Shown: positions 18,785 through 28,089 of the stretch, in pieces
Layout of the letters: every line of letters starts with the position of its first letter
Numbering within the stretch: the stretch's first letter is position 1
Assembly (NCBI GenBank): GCA_016192035.1
Contig: JACPUW010000026.1
Coordinates: 1-64,000, forward strand
Direction: 5' to 3'
DNA from: Bacteroidota bacterium
Lineage (GTDB): Bacteria > Bacteroidota > Bacteroidia > CAILMK01 > JACPUW01
DNA: 64,000 bases
Position numbers and translations under genes: made by a program
The notes under the pieces: model-generated
The model's database searches: none
Seen by the model: only the letters and a program-made list of their open reading frames with translations
What the model was told of the DNA's origin: nothing

Positions 18785-20152
18785 ATGACCAGTACAAATA
18801 CGGCCAAGGGGACGCGCGATTTTGCAGGGGTGGAACTCTGGAAACGCAATTACCTTTTTGGGGAGATAAAAGCGGTGTTTTTAAAATACGGTTTTGAACC
18901 CCTGGAAACCCCTGCCATGGAAAACATAGAAACCCTTACCGGCAAGTATGGCGAAGAAGGTGACCAGCTGTTGTTTAGGGTATTGCGATCGGGTGATTTT
19001 CTCCAAGGGCTAGATGATGCAGGCCTGCGCAAAGAGAAACTGCGGACCATTCGGCAGGCCATAGTTGATAAAGGGTTGCGCTATGACCTAACCATACCCT
19101 TTGCCCGGTTTGTGGCCCGCTACCATGCCGAGCTGCCCATGCCATACAAACGCTATCAAATACAACCGGTGTGGCGGGCCGACCGCCCAGCCAAAGGAAG
19201 GTATAGGGAGTTTTATCAGTGTGACGCCGACGTGGCCGGAAGCACCTCCTTGCTGCTCGATTCCGAATTCATTCCCATGGTAGATGAGGTGTTTGGGCGT
19301 TTGTCTTTGCCGCCATCCATTTTCAAAATCAATAACCGCAAAATTCTGGCAGGTATTGGTGAGTCATTGTCAGGCCATTACAGCTTGGAGTCTCTTACCG
19401 CGTCCATAGACAAACTTGACAAGATAGGCATGGAAGGGGTGCGCAGCGAATTGATAAACAGAGGCTTTAGCAATGATGATGTAGAAAGGATAGGACAGTT
19501 TATGGCAATAGATGGAAACAATGCAGAAAAAATGCACCGTTTGGCCCAAATGCTGCCGAGCGGAAGCTTGGGGCAAACTGGCTTGGTTGAATTGAATGAA
19601 GTGCTTTCCTATCTTTCTAATTGCCCGCTAGATAATACTCAGGTGCAAGTGGACTTTAGCCTAGCCAGGGGGCTCAACTACTACACGGGCACTATTTATG
19701 AAGTGGTTCTCAAGGGTATAGACATGGGTTCTGTGGCCAGTGGCGGCAGGTACGACAACCTAACCGAGGGATTTGGGGTGAAAAACCTTCCTGGGGTAGG
19801 TCTTTCATTCGGTGCAGAGCGACTTTATGACGTGATGGAAAACCTGGGCCTCTTTCCACAGGGAGTGGGCCGCCACTGCCAGTTATTGGTGATAAACCTA
19901 GATGAGAAACTCAACCCAGTTTATCTGGGGCTGGTGCAATCCCTTAGGAAGCAAGGCGTAGCCACTGAGATATACCCTGCCAAAGTCAAAATAGGGAAAC
20001 AAATGAAATATGCTGAGAAAAAAGGCATTCCCTATGCATTAATTGCTGGTGAACCGGAATTTGAACAAGGGAAATACCAACTTAAAAACCTGGAAACCGG
20101 TCACCAAGAAGCATTTGATTTACCCACACTCATCCATCAACTTACGGCATGA
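18785..20152 (+). CDS. hisS: Histidyl-tRNA synthetase
   Basis: Class II aminoacyl-tRNA synthetase that charges tRNA-His, 455 residues, normal length. The start MTSTNTAKGTRDF fits the family's KGTRDF opening. Motif 2 is around 125-147 (QIQPVWRADRPAKGRYREFY), the HisA loop ARGLNYYTG is around 295-305, and motif 3 (GLSFGAERL) is around 337-346. The C-terminal 90 residues form the anticodon-binding domain (YPAKVKIGKQMKYAEKKGIPY). Its stop overlaps the hutH start (ATGA), so translation is probably coupled. Confidence 0.97.
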   Translation: MTSTNTAKGTRDFAGVELWKRNYLFGEIKAVFLKYGFEPLETPAMENIETLTGKYGEEGDQLLFRVLRSGDFLQGLDDAGLRKEKLRTIRQAIVDKGLRYDLTIPFARFVARYHAELPMPYKRYQIQPVWRADRPAKGRYREFYQCDADVAGSTSLLLDSEFIPMVDEVFGRLSLPPSIFKINNRKILAGIGESLSGHYSLESLTASIDKLDKIGMEGVRSELINRGFSNDDVERIGQFMAIDGNNAEKMHRLAQMLPSGSLGQTGLVELNEVLSYLSNCPLDNTQVQVDFSLARGLNYYTGTIYEVVLKGIDMGSVASGGRYDNLTEGFGVKNLPGVGLSFGAERLYDVMENLGLFPQGVGRHCQLLVINLDEKLNPVYLGLVQSLRKQGVATEIYPAKVKIGKQMKYAEKKGIPYALIAGEPEFEQGKYQLKNLETGHQEAFDLPTLIHQLTA

Positions 20153-21654
20153 AAACAGGGGGTTTTTCCATAGGCAATGCCCACTTGGGGCTAGTGCATC
20201 TTTACCAAATACTCCAAAGCGAATCACCGATTACTATTGATCCCCAGCTTGTTGAGAAGGTAATGGCTAATCGCCAATTTCTGGAGGCATTGCTTGCCAC
20301 CGAAAGCAAGACCATATATGGTATCAATACAGGATTTGGTTCCTTGTGCAATACGGCCATACCAAGCCATGAGCTTGACGAATTGCAGGTTAACCTTGTG
20401 AGGTCACACGCCTGTGGAGCGGGACAAACGGTGGACAATGAAATAGTGCGCCTAATGCTTTTTCTCAAGGCCAAATCATTGGCCAAAGGTTATTCAGGTG
20501 TTAGGATTGATGTTATCCATGCTTTGATTGCCTTTTGTAATCGCGGCATATATCCACAGGTTTTCAAACAAGGCTCCCTGGGTGCTTCAGGAGATCTAGC
20601 CCCGCTGGCCCATTTGAGCTTACCCTTACTTGGCGAAGGAATGGCTGCTTATAAGAACAAGTTATACAGCGCCCAAGACCTCTTGCCCGAGCTGGGTATG
20701 CACCCGCTCACGCTCAAAATGAAAGAAGGCTTGGCATTGCTGAATGGCACCCAGTTTATGCTGGCGCATTTGTGCCACTGCCTTATGCATGGCTTTATGC
20801 TGTGGCATGCCGCACATCATATCGCAGCCGTATCACTCGAAGCGTTCAATGGCAGCCTGGGCCCCTTTCACGAAGGCATTGGCGCCGTGCGGCCACATGC
20901 AGGACAGGTCAAGAGCGCTGCCTTGATGCGCAATATACTTGGCAGCAGCGGCCTAGGGCAGTGGCCGGGCAAGGCAGTGCAGGATCCATATAGTTTTAGG
21001 TGCATACCCCAGGTACATGGGGCGGTATATACCACGTTGGAGCATTGCCGTATGGTAGCTGAGGTGGAAATGAATGCCACCACCGACAATCCCATCGTGC
21101 TCCACGAACATGGGGCAGTACTATCGGGCGGCAACTTTCACGGCGAAGAATTGGCTTTTGCGCTTGATTTCCTAGCAATCGCCCTTAGTGAGCTGGCCAA
21201 TATCTCGGAGCGCCGACAGTATTTATTGATCAGTGGGTCAAGGGGATTGAATCCTTATTTGAGCCCAGCTCCCGGCACTCGCAGCGGGTATATGATTCCG
21301 CAGTACACCGCCGCCTCTATCGTGAGCCAAAACAAGCAACTCTGCGCCCCGGCAAGCGTAGATTCCATCCCTTCGTCAAACGGGCAAGAAGACCATGTGA
21401 GCATGGGGGCCAATGCAGCCACAAAATGCGCAGAAGTACTTGAAAACGTGGGCACCGTGCTGGGAATAGAGCTTATGCTGGCAGCCCAGGCATGGGAAAT
21501 GAGGAAAGAAGGGCCTAAATCAGTAGTCACTACTAAGTTGGTTCAGGATTTCCGACAAGTAGTGCCACAGCTCACGGAAGATCGGGTGCTGGCACCCGAC
21601 ATTAGGAAGAGCAAGGAGTTTGTATCACAGCACTTTACCCCTTTGTTCGGCTAG
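20149..21654 (+). CDS. hutH: Histidine ammonia-lyase
   Basis: Removes ammonia from L-histidine to give urocanate, the first step of histidine degradation. It has 501 residues, typical. The MIO prosthetic group should form from Ala146-Ser147-Gly148 in GSLGASGDLAPLAH. The early Tyr loop (TIYGINTGFGSL), NATTDNP and the SSNGQEDHVSMG block are all present. The substrate-selectivity pair reads Ser86-His87 (VRSHACG), which fits a histidine enzyme rather than the Phe-Leu or His-Leu of phenylalanine or tyrosine lyases. No hutU, hutI or formimidase gene is nearby. It overlaps hisS by four bases and converges on lgt with a 20-base tail overlap. Confidence 0.93.
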   Translation: MKTGGFSIGNAHLGLVHLYQILQSESPITIDPQLVEKVMANRQFLEALLATESKTIYGINTGFGSLCNTAIPSHELDELQVNLVRSHACGAGQTVDNEIVRLMLFLKAKSLAKGYSGVRIDVIHALIAFCNRGIYPQVFKQGSLGASGDLAPLAHLSLPLLGEGMAAYKNKLYSAQDLLPELGMHPLTLKMKEGLALLNGTQFMLAHLCHCLMHGFMLWHAAHHIAAVSLEAFNGSLGPFHEGIGAVRPHAGQVKSAALMRNILGSSGLGQWPGKAVQDPYSFRCIPQVHGAVYTTLEHCRMVAEVEMNATTDNPIVLHEHGAVLSGGNFHGEELAFALDFLAIALSELANISERRQYLLISGSRGLNPYLSPAPGTRSGYMIPQYTAASIVSQNKQLCAPASVDSIPSSNGQEDHVSMGANAATKCAEVLENVGTVLGIELMLAAQAWEMRKEGPKSVVTTKLVQDFRQVVPQLTEDRVLAPDIRKSKEFVSQHFTPLFG

Positions 21655-22762
21655 GGAGCCAGGTTCGGGCCATTAGCCATAAACCTATGGCAATAAAGGG
21701 AATGCTTAAGTTTTGGCCCATATTGAGTGCCAGACCGCTCTCAAAGTCCACCTGATTTTCTTTGATAAACTCAATAAAAAACCTGGCGGAGAACAAACCT
21801 ATCAGGAACAACCCAAAGATGAAGCCTTCTTTTAGGGAGTTGCCGTAGCGATGATATACCCATAGCAAGAGGAAAAACAAGAGAAGATAGGAAACAGCTT
21901 CATAAAGTTGGGCTGGGTGCCGAGGAAGGCCAAGCACGGTCAGGTTAACCGAAATAAGCCCATCTTCCACGGCTTGTACTTCATAGGGTTGAAAATTGTC
22001 TATATAGGTATTGCGGTCTGCGTCATATGTGGTGTTAAACACATAGTTGAGGTTGTATAGAATGAAGTTTTCCAAGTCTTCCTTCTCTCCCACATAGTTT
22101 AGCTTCAAATCATACTCTTGGTACACCTGGTTGTTCATTACCTGTGTGTCACCCTTAGAATCAAAAGAATACGACGACAATCCAGGGCCTTGATCCACTA
22201 AATAAGAGTTCAAGCGGTCCAGAGGGTAGTAAGCGAATACCACGCCGGTGGAAGCATCGGTAGGAGTCCCCACAATTTCGGAGTTGGCAAAATTGCCCAT
22301 ACGCACAAACATGCCCCCCAGGGCTACCACAATCACCAGTCGGTCCACCAACCACAAATAGGATTTCTGAATCTTCGCCTTGCGGATGAAAAGAAATAGG
22401 GCAATCAAGATACCAATGGCAGCGCCATGGCTGGCCAACCCACCTTCCCTGATATTTAGTATGCTAAGTGGGTTGTCAAAATACCCTTTAACCAACACGT
22501 TTCCTAGTTCGTCCACCTCGTTCCACCAAGGGCCATAAAACAATACATGCCCCAAACGAGCCCCCAGCAGGGTGGCAATAATGACAAACCATGACAGGGT
22601 ATCCAGGGATTTCTCCGACTGCTTTTCCTTGAGCCATATACGCCTAAAGACTAGGTAGCCCGCATAGAAGGCCAGGGCAAATAAAAGACCGTACCACCTG
22701 GGTGCCAACATGGGCAAGTGGACAATCTCAGGATCGGGGTGCCAGGTGATATAGAGCAGCAT
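21635..22762 (-). CDS. lgt: Prolipoprotein diacylglyceryl transferase
   Basis: Inner-membrane enzyme that moves a diacylglyceryl group onto the lipobox cysteine of prolipoproteins. It is long (375 residues). The signature GGMFVRMGNFANSEIVGTPT spans 149-168 and HPAQLYE spans 282-288. Between them lies an insert of about 90 residues (roughly 185-275) with acidic and tyrosine-rich sequence, absent from E. coli Lgt; I recall similar inserts in Bacteroidota homologues. Hydrophobic helices surround both motifs. It starts three bases after a lipoprotein gene and ends overlapping hutH by 20 bases on the opposite strand. Confidence 0.95.
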   Translation of the reverse strand: MLLYITWHPDPEIVHLPMLAPRWYGLLFALAFYAGYLVFRRIWLKEKQSEKSLDTLSWFVIIATLLGARLGHVLFYGPWWNEVDELGNVLVKGYFDNPLSILNIREGGLASHGAAIGILIALFLFIRKAKIQKSYLWLVDRLVIVVALGGMFVRMGNFANSEIVGTPTDASTGVVFAYYPLDRLNSYLVDQGPGLSSYSFDSKGDTQVMNNQVYQEYDLKLNYVGEKEDLENFILYNLNYVFNTTYDADRNTYIDNFQPYEVQAVEDGLISVNLTVLGLPRHPAQLYEAVSYLLLFFLLLWVYHRYGNSLKEGFIFGLFLIGLFSARFFIEFIKENQVDFESGLALNMGQNLSIPFIAIGLWLMARTWLPSRTKG

Positions 22763-22765
22763 AGC

Positions 22766-23332
22766 CTATTGATGCGCGTTCACGTCGCCCGCCTCATTCA
22801 TGGCTCCGTCCACATGGGGAGCGGCCTTCATGAGCTCTTCTATAATGGGCGTTTCAATCTTGGCCTTCTGCAATTCAGCCAGCAACTTTTGATAGCTGTT
22901 CAAATACAATTGGCCTTGGTTTCTCAGCTCATCAATGTGCATGAGACTATTTTTTCTAACTTCATCTTTTGATGTAGCGTTTGATAGGCTGTTCAGCATT
23001 TTGTCAACAAACATGTTGCGCTCCATATCATAGTGGTTCTTGGTTTGAAGTAGCTCCATCATAGCGTTTGAAACCCCCTGATATTTAGTCCTTAACTCTG
23101 CATTTTCCATAAAATATACCTCATTGATCATGATGGTAAGCTCAGGTAGGCGCGATTCAAATTGGTGAATTTGTGAATTTGATTCTTCCCGCATTTTCTG
23201 CAGCTCATCCACCAGGGCTTGATCTAAGAGCTTGGCTGCGTGTACAGACGATACGCTGCTCTCTTTACTGTTGCAAGAAAAAATTGAAAAAGAGATGATT
23301 AACAAAAAAACATAGGTTACGAATTGGTTCAT
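22766..23332 (-). CDS. Coiled-coil lipoprotein of unknown function
   Basis: About 188 residues from the ATG at 23330-23332, which gives MNQFVTYVFLLIISFSIFSC, a lipoprotein signal with cysteine at residue 20. An in-frame extension back to 23470 lacks signal features. The mature part is a long polar helix-rich sequence (LLDQALVDELQKMREES, LRTKYQGVSNAMMELLQTK, LYLNSYQKLLAELQKAK) that should form coiled coil. It ends with an acidic, His-containing tail (PHVDGAMNEAGDVNAHQ). I do not recognise the family. It lies directly upstream of lgt with a three-base gap. Confidence 0.75.
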   Translation of the reverse strand: MNQFVTYVFLLIISFSIFSCNSKESSVSSVHAAKLLDQALVDELQKMREESNSQIHQFESRLPELTIMINEVYFMENAELRTKYQGVSNAMMELLQTKNHYDMERNMFVDKMLNSLSNATSKDEVRKNSLMHIDELRNQGQLYLNSYQKLLAELQKAKIETPIIEELMKAAPHVDGAMNEAGDVNAHQ

Positions 23333-23356
23333 TTGATTGTCTATTAAAACGGGGTT

Positions 23357-23364
23357 CAAATATA
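23357..23364 (-). promoter_or_regulatory. -7 box TATATTTG upstream of the coiled-coil lipoprotein-lgt pair
   Basis: Minus-strand TATATTTG matches TAnnTTTG exactly and ends 24 bases before the ATG at 23332, a plausible short leader. No clear -33 TTG is seen. The position supports the chosen downstream start codon rather than the longer frame. Confidence 0.45.
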
Positions 23365-23919
23365 GGCCCCACCTAAGGTGCTTGGAATTGCCCTGGGGTA
23401 CCATTGAAATTGGATTTACCACTAAGTCCCCTTGATGGGCCAATTCTACCCATGCGTCCTTTCCGTTCAATTAGGATTCGTATGACCAACACACTTAAAA
23501 CCAATTCATAGTGCCAAATTGCGCACTATAGTGGCTTTCTGTGTATAAACAAGTCCATTCAAATAGGGAGGCCGGTTTGTGTGTAGCAAGACATATCCTA
23601 GTGTGCCATAACGGGTTTTCCTTATCAAGTTCAATATTTAGCGTGAAAGCACAGCATGCGCCTAACCCTTTCGGGGGCATGGCCCATAATCTGGTGATTT
23701 ATTGGTCTGCACTCCCATTTCGATAACAAAGCCACCATTACCCTATGTATAAGCACAATGGATCCAATGAGGTCCAAGCACATCAAAGGGAATTTGTTTG
23801 CTTATCAAGCATAAAACACCTACCACCGAATCAAAGCCAAGTGGTTTGCGGACATGATGCCCACCCCATGTTGGCAATTCAAATACATGAAGTTAACCCC
23901 ATTAGCAAGGGAAATCATT
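23365..23919. other. Intergenic region without recognisable genes (about 555 bases)
   Basis: Lies between the lipoprotein-lgt promoter and the 3' end of the giant gene at 23920. Short open frames exist on both strands, but none has a signal peptide, domain or familiar motif. I looked for tRNA-like arms and found none that fold; GGGGTTCAAATATAGGCCCC near 23351 resembles a T-arm but has no acceptor stem. It may be decayed coding sequence or the 3' regulatory region of the giant gene. Confidence 0.4.
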
Positions 23920-26900
23920 CTACTCCTTGGCCACGGTCTGTGTAAGTGTTTCTCCTTCTTTGTCCACCAGTGCCGCTAGGTATAGGCCCTTGGGCAGGGC
24001 ATGGCCAAATGAAACCGTGCCACCTTGCCCCAGTTCTAGTGTTTCCACCTCGCGTCCCTGGGCATCATACAGCCGCAGGACAAGATACCCCATGGATGGG
24101 GGGCATAGCAGGTTAAACGCCCCGCTTGACGGGTTGGGGAATATGGCCGGCATGGCCATTCCCTCAGATTTGGACAAGCCTACCGGTGTAGCCTCTATGG
24201 CATCGGGAAAAGTGGCCTCGTCCGAACAGTACCCCGTGCCGTCGGTCGAAATCAACCTTACGGTGTACTTGCCTATGTTTTGATAGGTATAAACCGGGGT
24301 GTCCAGGTTGCTGTAGTCGCCGGTGCCAAAAAACCACTTGTGGTACACTCCACCGGTACCCGTGGGCCTGAAGTGTACGGTTAGCGGCGCCGCGCCCTTT
24401 GACGGGCTGGCAGCATAGGCCACCTCTACCCGGTCGCCCACATAGATCACCAGGGTATCGGCCCCTGTGCAGCCATAGGCATTGGTGGCCGACAGGCCAT
24501 AGTGGTACTCGCCGCGCGGGTCGAGTGGATAGAACGCCGTAAGGGGCTGGCCGCCAACCACCCTGTGCCCGGTCCAACTGCCCTTGGCCGATTTGCGGAG
24601 CGGGTGCTCAAAGGTATCTGTCCCAAGGCACAGCACCGTGTCGTCGCCCGCATATACCGTTGGAAGGCTTATGGTCCTTACGTGCGTTTGGCCCTCCTTG
24701 TGGCAAGAGCCGGAACTTACCTTCTTTGTGAGCGCGTGTACCGTGCCGCTGGCGCGGTCGGGGTTAAAATAATAGTAGCCGCCCTTTTCTACCACCCCTG
24801 GCCCGCTCCATTCCGTGTTCGGCCTCTGGCCGTCAAGCGCCAGCTCCGCATGTGCACAGGCATGGAGGGAGTCCTTGATGTTGGGCTGTATCCCCCCTCC
24901 GCTGCCCACGCGCACCATCACATCTGCGCCCATGACGTAACAGTGCGTAACGGTATAGGGCGCCTTGGGCTTATACGCAAAGTAGTACGTGGACGTGTCG
25001 CCCTTGCCAAAGACCACCTGTGATGGGGTGCCGTTGTCAACCGTCACACCCCCGTAGCGCTCCTCCCAGTAGCCCGGCAACAACATCTTCTTGAACACAA
25101 AGGTATCGCCCGTGCACAGCGAGGTATCTACCCTTAGGGATACCAGGTAAGTATCGGCCACCGAAACATAGAAACTCTTGTAAGACACGCACTGGCCGTT
25201 GCCAAACTTGCCCATCAACAGGTAGTTGCCAGGTTGTTTCCCGTCCGTGTCGAAGTAGAACGCCGTGTCGGCATCTACTACGCCACCGGTCCAGGACAGG
25301 GCCACCGGGCTGGTGACGATGGCCTCCAGGCCCGAACCCAGGCACATGGCCTTTGAGGGGCTGCCCAGGGTGATGGGAAAGGAACCCTTGTACCTCACCA
25401 ACATGTTGAACGCGTCCTTGCAATAGTTGCTGTCGGTCATGCTGCCGCTTATGTATTGCTTGGGCTGCAGCTTGGACAGGTCTATGTGGTACTGGCCCTT
25501 CTTGACAAACAGCAGCTTCTTGCCGCCCGAAAAACGGATGGAACGGTAACCGCCTATGGGCAGCGCCGTGTCCCGCTCGCTGGAGCACAAGGAGATGCTG
25601 TCGGCTGACCAGTTAATGGAATTTACACCTCCTGTTATTATGTACAAATTAGCACTATCTGAGCAATATGCATTAGATGAAATGGCCTTAATGGGATAAA
25701 TAGCGGCAGGATTGTTTGGCAAAAAAAACAACGCTTGGCCTTTTACCACTCCTGGGCCACTCCAAATTGTACTGGATGTACTGCTCCGAAGTGGTATGGT
25801 ATCATGGGAGGTACAAGTGAAGATGGTATCGTCTAACAAGGACCAATATGGCATTTTAGACCATAGGAGTGAAAAATCTTCCTGAAAACACTCCCCATCC
25901 CTTTTAAGCCATTGGACATATGAGTACTTCCCTTCTAATTTTCCTTTATTGGCAAAAGACTTAACCCATTGACCATTGTTAAGCCAACTATTTCCCGCAG
26001 GCCCTACGGGCAGCTTAAACCGTTTTATAGAATCAGTGCACAATACTGTATCATTCAAATAATTAATACTCTGATTGGTCACCTGCTTAAGCTCAATTTC
26101 ATGCGTGAAGCTACATTGTAGGGTATCAGTAGCCGTTATTCGAATTCGACGTATAAATGGTTGTGCATACAATGTGTCTTCTAATTTGATATTGTCAGAT
26201 TTGTATAAGCGCTTTAGGTGGGTGTCGTACCATTGATAACTGAGCTTTCCTGTTCCGCCACTAGCGACTATTGTATCAAGATATGGTTCTCCTGAGCAGA
26301 TAAATGAGTCGTGTGGATTAGCAAATTTTATTGAAGAGCTACTTTTAGGAATAGTATAAACCTTGCTATCATAAACCCAACAGGTTGAATTATAGTAGGC
26401 AAAGGTGATTAGCTGCGTATCCCCAAAAGTAGGGTTCATGGCGTAAGTAAGGGTTCTATCAGCAACAATGTTGCTGTCAACCAACCATCTATAATTTTTT
26501 ACTTTTGTCGTATTCAGCCCTGATGCGCTTATTATACGTACCGGACAACTACTATTTGTCAATGAATCTGATAAGGTCACGTTGTACGTAGGCGGCTGTT
26601 TAATGTACACCGTGATCCGCTTGGAGCTCTTTGCCGCCACCGGGCAGGTATTGTCGCTCACCTCGAAATCGAAAAATAGTGGGGAATTGGCGTATTCTGC
26701 ATCGCTTACCGTGAACGAAACAACCCCCTGTGGCCTGTTTGTGGTGTCACTGCTAACGGTAAACTTGGCTCCGGGAACCGGGCTTGACAAGAGCCTTAGG
26801 GATAGGGAATCACGGGAGTTTGAATCGCTGGTGCACACCGAAAAGCTTACCGTGCTGCCCTTGCAGGCCGTGAGCGTGAGGGTGGATGACTTCCCGCAGT

Positions 26901-27843
26901 TGGCATGGGAAATTACGGGCGAGGAGTTGCGCGCAGCTTTCAGCACGATCACCATCATTTCTCGGCGGACTACCCCCACGAGCATGGCATTCCTAAACTC
27001 TGTGACCCTGAAAGACATGACCGTCACTTCCTCTTTCATGGGCCTAAAACGCATGGTGCCATCTGTTCGATCCAAGTGAAAACCTTCGGGCAATGACTTT
27101 GTGGTGGTTGGAAACCCAGCGAAATAAATAGGCTTATCGTACGAATAAGGGCTTGAATACCCCAAATTCGTATTTGGGCTTGTTTTTGGCTCCACAAATG
27201 AGAACTTAAGGCTATCCAGAATTTTGTTCTTGGCATTCGCGTCCAGTCCATAAGCCCCAGGGTAAAACTCAATATCGCGCTCCTTTGGCACAAGAATTAC
27301 CGGTAATGTAGTGAATTTTACAGAGTTGTTGCAATATTTCCGGCATACATCAAAATAGGCTTCGGTATGAAAGTCCTTGTCCTTTCCACCAGTTGTAATA
27401 CTTGATGCCCGCGTAATTCCAGAACCCCCAAACCAAAATTTTACCTTGCAATCTCCTGATTTAACCATACTGGATGCATTAACCACGCTGGTATAAACCC
27501 TCCTTTCTACCCCATACTTTATCTTAGTTTTGGTAGAAGGACAAGTTTTACAATTGGAACAAGCTGAAGAACAAATTGGGGTTACCTCCATCGATGATTG
27601 CAAACTCATGGTAAAATAACCAACCAGGGTATGAATTGCGGTGTCTTTAGACTTTCGCATAGCGATATAGGGATCTGACATGCTAGAGCTTCCGCACTCT
27701 TTGTACACTATGAGGGTGAGCCTAAAACTGTCGTTTCCCAGGCAATCCCACTCCCAGTCGCTGCCCATTATGCCCTGTGAGTGAACGGGTGCTGATAATA
27801 GCACCAATGCCACCATAGTGGCAAGTATAGAAAATACTTTCAT
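23920..27843 (-). CDS. Giant T9SS substrate with mosaic base composition
   Basis: About 1307 residues from the ATG at 27841-27843 (MKVFSILATMVALVLLSAPV signal peptide). The N-terminal part has several cysteine pairs (CSSACSNCKTC) and the YKECG segment seen in large Bacteroidota surface proteins. The middle has SVSFTVSDAEY-like Ig/cadherin-type sequence, followed by repeats of the type W.GPGVV..G. Near the end is a PKD domain (APLTVHFRP to YTVRLIS), then a type A sorting domain (AIFPNPSSGAFNLL). Its function is unknown; it should be exported by T9SS. Base composition switches sharply inside the frame: line 24361-24420 is 68% G+C by my count, line 25621-25680 is 32%. The reading frame is unbroken. 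Confidence 0.88.
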   Translation of the reverse strand: MKVFSILATMVALVLLSAPVHSQGIMGSDWEWDCLGNDSFRLTLIVYKECGSSSMSDPYIAMRKSKDTAIHTLVGYFTMSLQSSMEVTPICSSACSNCKTCPSTKTKIKYGVERRVYTSVVNASSMVKSGDCKVKFWFGGSGITRASSITTGGKDKDFHTEAYFDVCRKYCNNSVKFTTLPVILVPKERDIEFYPGAYGLDANAKNKILDSLKFSFVEPKTSPNTNLGYSSPYSYDKPIYFAGFPTTTKSLPEGFHLDRTDGTMRFRPMKEEVTVMSFRVTEFRNAMLVGVVRREMMVIVLKAARNSSPVISHANCGKSSTLTLTACKGSTVSFSVCTSDSNSRDSLSLRLLSSPVPGAKFTVSSDTTNRPQGVVSFTVSDAEYANSPLFFDFEVSDNTCPVAAKSSKRITVYIKQPPTYNVTLSDSLTNSSCPVRIISASGLNTTKVKNYRWLVDSNIVADRTLTYAMNPTFGDTQLITFAYYNSTCWVYDSKVYTIPKSSSSIKFANPHDSFICSGEPYLDTIVASGGTGKLSYQWYDTHLKRLYKSDNIKLEDTLYAQPFIRRIRITATDTLQCSFTHEIELKQVTNQSINYLNDTVLCTDSIKRFKLPVGPAGNSWLNNGQWVKSFANKGKLEGKYSYVQWLKRDGECFQEDFSLLWSKMPYWSLLDDTIFTCTSHDTIPLRSSTSSTIWSGPGVVKGQALFFLPNNPAAIYPIKAISSNAYCSDSANLYIITGGVNSINWSADSISLCSSERDTALPIGGYRSIRFSGGKKLLFVKKGQYHIDLSKLQPKQYISGSMTDSNYCKDAFNMLVRYKGSFPITLGSPSKAMCLGSGLEAIVTSPVALSWTGGVVDADTAFYFDTDGKQPGNYLLMGKFGNGQCVSYKSFYVSVADTYLVSLRVDTSLCTGDTFVFKKMLLPGYWEERYGGVTVDNGTPSQVVFGKGDTSTYYFAYKPKAPYTVTHCYVMGADVMVRVGSGGGIQPNIKDSLHACAHAELALDGQRPNTEWSGPGVVEKGGYYYFNPDRASGTVHALTKKVSSGSCHKEGQTHVRTISLPTVYAGDDTVLCLGTDTFEHPLRKSAKGSWTGHRVVGGQPLTAFYPLDPRGEYHYGLSATNAYGCTGADTLVIYVGDRVEVAYAASPSKGAAPLTVHFRPTGTGGVYHKWFFGTGDYSNLDTPVYTYQNIGKYTVRLISTDGTGYCSDEATFPDAIEATPVGLSKSEGMAMPAIFPNPSSGAFNLLCPPSMGYLVLRLYDAQGREVETLELGQGGTVSFGHALPKGLYLAALVDKEGETLTQTVAKE

Positions 27844-27863
27844 GGTTCCATAGTTTGGTTGGT

Positions 27864-27871
27864 CAAATATA
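27864..27871 (-). promoter_or_regulatory. -7 box TATATTTG upstream of the mosaic giant gene
   Basis: Minus-strand TATATTTG, an exact TAnnTTTG match, ends 20 bases before the ATG at 27843. It is the same octamer and nearly the same spacing as at 23357, which raises confidence in both. No standard -33 element is evident. Confidence 0.45.
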
Positions 27872-28089
27872 GAATACAACCCAGCTATGAACTATTCCTT
27901 AATGGCTATTTTGGTAAAATTAAACGGGGAATAATGGCCCGCCCGTTTTTGAGTCAAGGTATATAGCTTACCGTATATTCAATTCATTAGCAATAACATA
28001 AAGACCATGGACAACAAATTGAGCAACGGCCAGAACCACTTAAAGTGGTCGAAATCAGTTAATATTTGACCATCGGACTTTGGCAGTCG

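Noticed and set aside
18667..18897. Open frame on the plus strand running from the intergenic region into hisS
   Set aside because: It overlaps the conserved hisS N-terminus in another frame and has no family-like sequence.
23351..23370. T-arm-like sequence GGGGTTCAAATATAGGCCCC
   Set aside because: No acceptor stem, anticodon arm or D-arm can be paired around it, and the bases fit a TATATTTG promoter box on the minus strand better.
24502..25588. Long open frames on the plus strand and in another minus frame inside the 23920-27843 gene
   Set aside because: They occur only in the GC-rich segments of the gene, where stop codons are rare, and show no signal, domain or familiar motif. The type A sorting domain and PKD domain lie in the chosen frame.
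28035..28049. Inverted repeat ACCACTT-A-AAGTGGT downstream of the rhomboid gene
   Set aside because: Seven-base arms with a one-base loop cannot form a stable hairpin, and there is no T-tract; an operator is possible but nothing supports it.
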